Source: Acidobacteriaceae bacterium (GTDB taxonomy: Bacteria > Acidobacteriota > Terriglobia > Bryobacterales > Bryobacteraceae). Taken from it: a stretch of DNA of 8,134 bases. The DNA lies in contig JAFARV010000260.1 of NCBI GenBank assembly GCA_019245255.1, forward strand, positions 1 through 8,134, in the 5' to 3' direction. This document shows positions 6,475-8,134 of this stretch, piece after piece; the first letter of the stretch is position 1, and each line of letters opens with the position of its first letter. The position numbers were made by a program, and so were the translations under genes. Below the pieces are notes generated by a model that saw only the letters and a list, made by a program, of their open reading frames with translations, made no database searches and had not been told where the DNA came from.

Positions 6475-6630
6475 GGATCAAGCGCAAAACGTCGCCCTGC
6501 TCAGTGGGGCGATCATTCGCCTCCATTAGAACGCAATTCTACAAGGAAAATCACCATGAAAAACAAACTAACCCGCGGGTCCATTGCTTTGGGTCTTGGA
6601 CTGATGCTGACCACACTCTGTCAGGCACAA
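6475..6630 (+). repeat. Leader repeat copy B: 5' UTR, RBS and signal-peptide code
   Basis: This is the second copy of the leader at 4984-5141, covering 81 bases before the neprosin ATG, the RBS AAGGA (6543-6547) and 25 codons. At the protein level 17 of 25 signal-peptide residues are identical, including GLGLMLTT and CQAQ. Within the untranslated part, GTCGCCC (6491-6497) can pair with GGGCGAT (6507-6513); copy A keeps only part of this stem. Weaker similarity may extend back to GTAACG at 6439-6444. Confidence 0.9.
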
Positions 6631-7896
6631 ACGGCGCCGGCTAAATTCGTCCCATTCAGGGACTTCGTCCAAAGCGTCAAGGGCACGGATGCCAGCGTGT
6701 TTCTTGCCGGCTCGGCCACAACTGCCAAAGTGAAAGAGCCCGCTTCGGTTGAGGAAATGCGCCAGCACCTTCTTAAGATGTATGACGGTGTGAGCGTGAG
6801 CCACAGCTACGTGCTCGGCTCGCAGACTTTTGATTGTATTCCAGTCGATCAGCAGCTATCGGTTCGGGCGCTCGGCCTTAAAACGATTGCTCAGCCGCCC
6901 GCCTTCAGCCCAAACGGGCCCGGAGGTGCAAACCCATCCTCTAGAGCCTCGAAATTATCGCAACTGCCGGCAGGTAAGAGAATTGATGACTTCGGCAATG
7001 CCCTGGGCTGCGAAAGCGGCACCATCCCGATGACCCGCATCACGTTGGAGCAACTCTCGCACTTCTCGAACTTGCATGAGTTTTTCGAGAAAGGCCCGAA
7101 TGGCTCAGGGCGTGTTCTGTCGCAGAGCAAAAGTAATTACCCTACTCCTAATCCGTTCGACCACAAGTATGCCCACGCCGTCCAATCTGTGAATACCATT
7201 GGCGCCAGCACGAATATTAATCTCTGGTCTCCCTACATAAACACCGACATAGGCGAGATCTTTTCACTCGCTCAGTCGTGGACTGTAGGCGCTGGCGCTG
7301 GTCCCTTGCAGACCTTAGAGGTCGGATGGCAGAACTTTCCTGGCAGGACCGGCGTTCAGGGCTCGGTACCGTTCATTTACTTCACGGCGGACGGTTACCA
7401 GGCCACCGGCTGCTACGACCTGACCTGCCCTGGCTTCGTGCAAGTCGACAATAGCGTGACGTTCGGGGCTGCTCTCGATCCGAACAGCTACAGCGTCTTG
7501 GGAGGCCCTCAATCTGAGATCCAGGTTGGATATTTTCTATCGCAAGGGAACTGGTGGCTTAACTTTAACGGCACCTGGCTTGGCTATTATCCTGGGTCCC
7601 TCTATGGCGGAGGTCAACTCTCTCAATACGCCAACTACATCGATTTCGGGAGCGAGTCCGTTGGCGACACCATCTGGCCGGCCGAAGGCAGCGGATTGTT
7701 TGCTGAAAGCGGTTATAGCTTTGCTGCCTACCAGCGCTTGATTTACTACGTTGACCTTTCGAACAACTACGACTGGGCCAGCCTGACCCCCTCCATGCCA
7801 TCGCCTTCGTGCTACTCGGTTACCGATCCCGCCTTCGATAACTATTCGGGAGCTTACTTCTTCTTCGGAGGACCGGGCGGCGGTAGCTGCGAATAG
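6556..7896 (+). CDS. Secreted neprosin-family protein (DUF239-type glutamic peptidase)
   Basis: A 446-residue exported protein. ATG 6556 is chosen because AAGGA lies 8 bases upstream and it opens the signal peptide (1-25, GLGLMLTT core); an upstream in-frame TTG (6466) would bury the signal peptide. Residues 26-about 120 look like the neprosin activation propeptide, with FDCIPVDQQ at 92-100. The neprosin domain covers about 200-370: HKYAHAVQSVNTIGAS, then FSLAQSWTVGAG, LQTLEVGWQ, FIYFTADGYQATGCYDLTCPG with Cys286/Cys291, and WWLNFNGTWLGYYPGSL. The likely catalytic glutamates by comparison with Nepenthes neprosin are Glu255 (LEVGWQ) and Glu367 (FGSE, where GGE is usual). A tail of about 75 residues follows, ending FFFGGPGGG. 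Neprosins cut after proline and work at acid pH; whether this one does is inferred. It is probably made as a zymogen and released outside. It shares its leader with the propeller gene upstream. Confidence 0.88.
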   Translation: MKNKLTRGSIALGLGLMLTTLCQAQTAPAKFVPFRDFVQSVKGTDASVFLAGSATTAKVKEPASVEEMRQHLLKMYDGVSVSHSYVLGSQTFDCIPVDQQLSVRALGLKTIAQPPAFSPNGPGGANPSSRASKLSQLPAGKRIDDFGNALGCESGTIPMTRITLEQLSHFSNLHEFFEKGPNGSGRVLSQSKSNYPTPNPFDHKYAHAVQSVNTIGASTNINLWSPYINTDIGEIFSLAQSWTVGAGAGPLQTLEVGWQNFPGRTGVQGSVPFIYFTADGYQATGCYDLTCPGFVQVDNSVTFGAALDPNSYSVLGGPQSEIQVGYFLSQGNWWLNFNGTWLGYYPGSLYGGGQLSQYANYIDFGSESVGDTIWPAEGSGLFAESGYSFAAYQRLIYYVDLSNNYDWASLTPSMPSPSCYSVTDPAFDNYSGAYFFFGGPGGGSCE

Positions 7897-8134
7897 TGCC
7901 CGATACCGCCAATACCAAGCAAGGGCTCCGTATATCGCTTTGTTCAAAGCGGCGCGAAAGAATGGAGCCCTCGTTTTCGAGACTGACCTCGCTCAAGCTC
8001 ATTTTGGATCTTTGGAGCAGCTCTTTCGCGCGCTCGAGTCGGCGTTGAAGTACGTACTGATGCGGGCTCGATCCAGTGTTGTTCTTGAAGAGCTTGGCAA
8101 AGTGATACAAACTGATGCCGGCCGCGTCGGCCAG
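7820..8134 (-). pseudogene. AraC-family regulator, C-terminal fragment with damaged second HTH
   Basis: Read on the minus strand from the window edge, the frame gives LADAAGISLYHFAKLFKNNT, then GSSPHQYVLQRRLERAKELL, a clear AraC/XylS first helix-turn-helix and linker helix. The second HTH follows as SLSEVSLE then NEGSILSRRFEQSDIRSP. Against the usual SLExGFANQxHFSRRFKQxxGxxP it lacks about three residues, including the near-invariant Gly-Phe of the turn. After RSP the frame runs on 35 residues with no family similarity, to the TAA at 7820-7822, inside the 3' end of the neprosin gene on the other strand. The 5' part lies outside the window. The damage suggests a decaying gene or a lost original 3' end; a working variant or sequence error is possible. 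The target is unknown, and the neprosin gene converges with it. Confidence 0.7.
7923..7970 (+). terminator. Nested palindrome after the neprosin gene, possible terminator stem
   Basis: Outer arms GGGCTCC (7923-7929) and GGAGCCC (7964-7970) enclose a perfect palindrome, CGCTTTG (7936-7942) with CAAAGCG (7945-7951). As RNA the inner part forms a 6-bp stem with a GTTC tetraloop. It begins 27 bases after the neprosin stop. The only T-rich bases after it are CGTTTT, so intrinsic termination is possible but weak. It lies between two convergent genes and coincides with the damaged part of the AraC-type gene. Confidence 0.4.

Noticed and set aside
6466..6555. Upstream TTG start adding 30 residues to the neprosin protein
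   Set aside because: It would place a charged stretch before the signal peptide and ignore the RBS at 6543-6547. The matching leader in front of the propeller gene also starts at the equivalent ATG.

Overview
The window reads as a piece of a soil-type bacterial chromosome, most likely from Acidobacteriota. This is inferred from the gene types: an ECF sigma factor of the TIGR02999-like kind fused by overlap to a large Ser/Thr kinase with a TPR tail, next to secreted proteins of the neprosin and PLL-type beta-propeller kinds. No rRNA or other taxonomic marker is present, so the assignment is tentative. No tRNA, CRISPR array, insertion sequence or phage gene was seen.

Layout, left to right. (1) 3-122: the last 39 codons of a TetR/AcrR-type repressor. 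A clean 7+7 bp palindrome at 137-154 follows, a likely operator in front of an SDR oxidoreductase (176-940). Close behind lies a carboxymuconolactone decarboxylase/AhpD-like gene (958-1262), which is broken by a one-base deletion near 1060. (2) 1486-2028 and 2025-4886: an ECF sigma factor with a probable TTG start overlaps by ATGA a 953-residue membrane-anchored Ser/Thr kinase with about ten TPRs. (3) 5067-6278 and 6556-7896: two exported proteins, a predicted seven-bladed beta-propeller lectin-like protein and a neprosin-family (glutamic peptidase) protein. (4) 7820-8134: on the minus strand, the C-terminal part of an AraC-type regulator with a damaged second helix-turn-helix, running off the window.

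The most striking structure is in part 3. The two exported proteins are unrelated after the signal peptide, yet about 158 bp covering the 5' untranslated region, the RBS and the whole signal-peptide coding region are repeated in front of both (4984-5141 and 6475-6630, about 83% identical by hand alignment). The similarity stops at the predicted signal-peptidase site. This looks like a duplicated expression-and-export leader carried by two different mature domains.

A testable idea is that the sigma/kinase pair senses a signal and drives this small secretome: a glycan binder plus a secreted protease. The co-regulation is inference. What the sequence shows is the adjacency, the coupling of sigma factor to kinase, and the shared leader.
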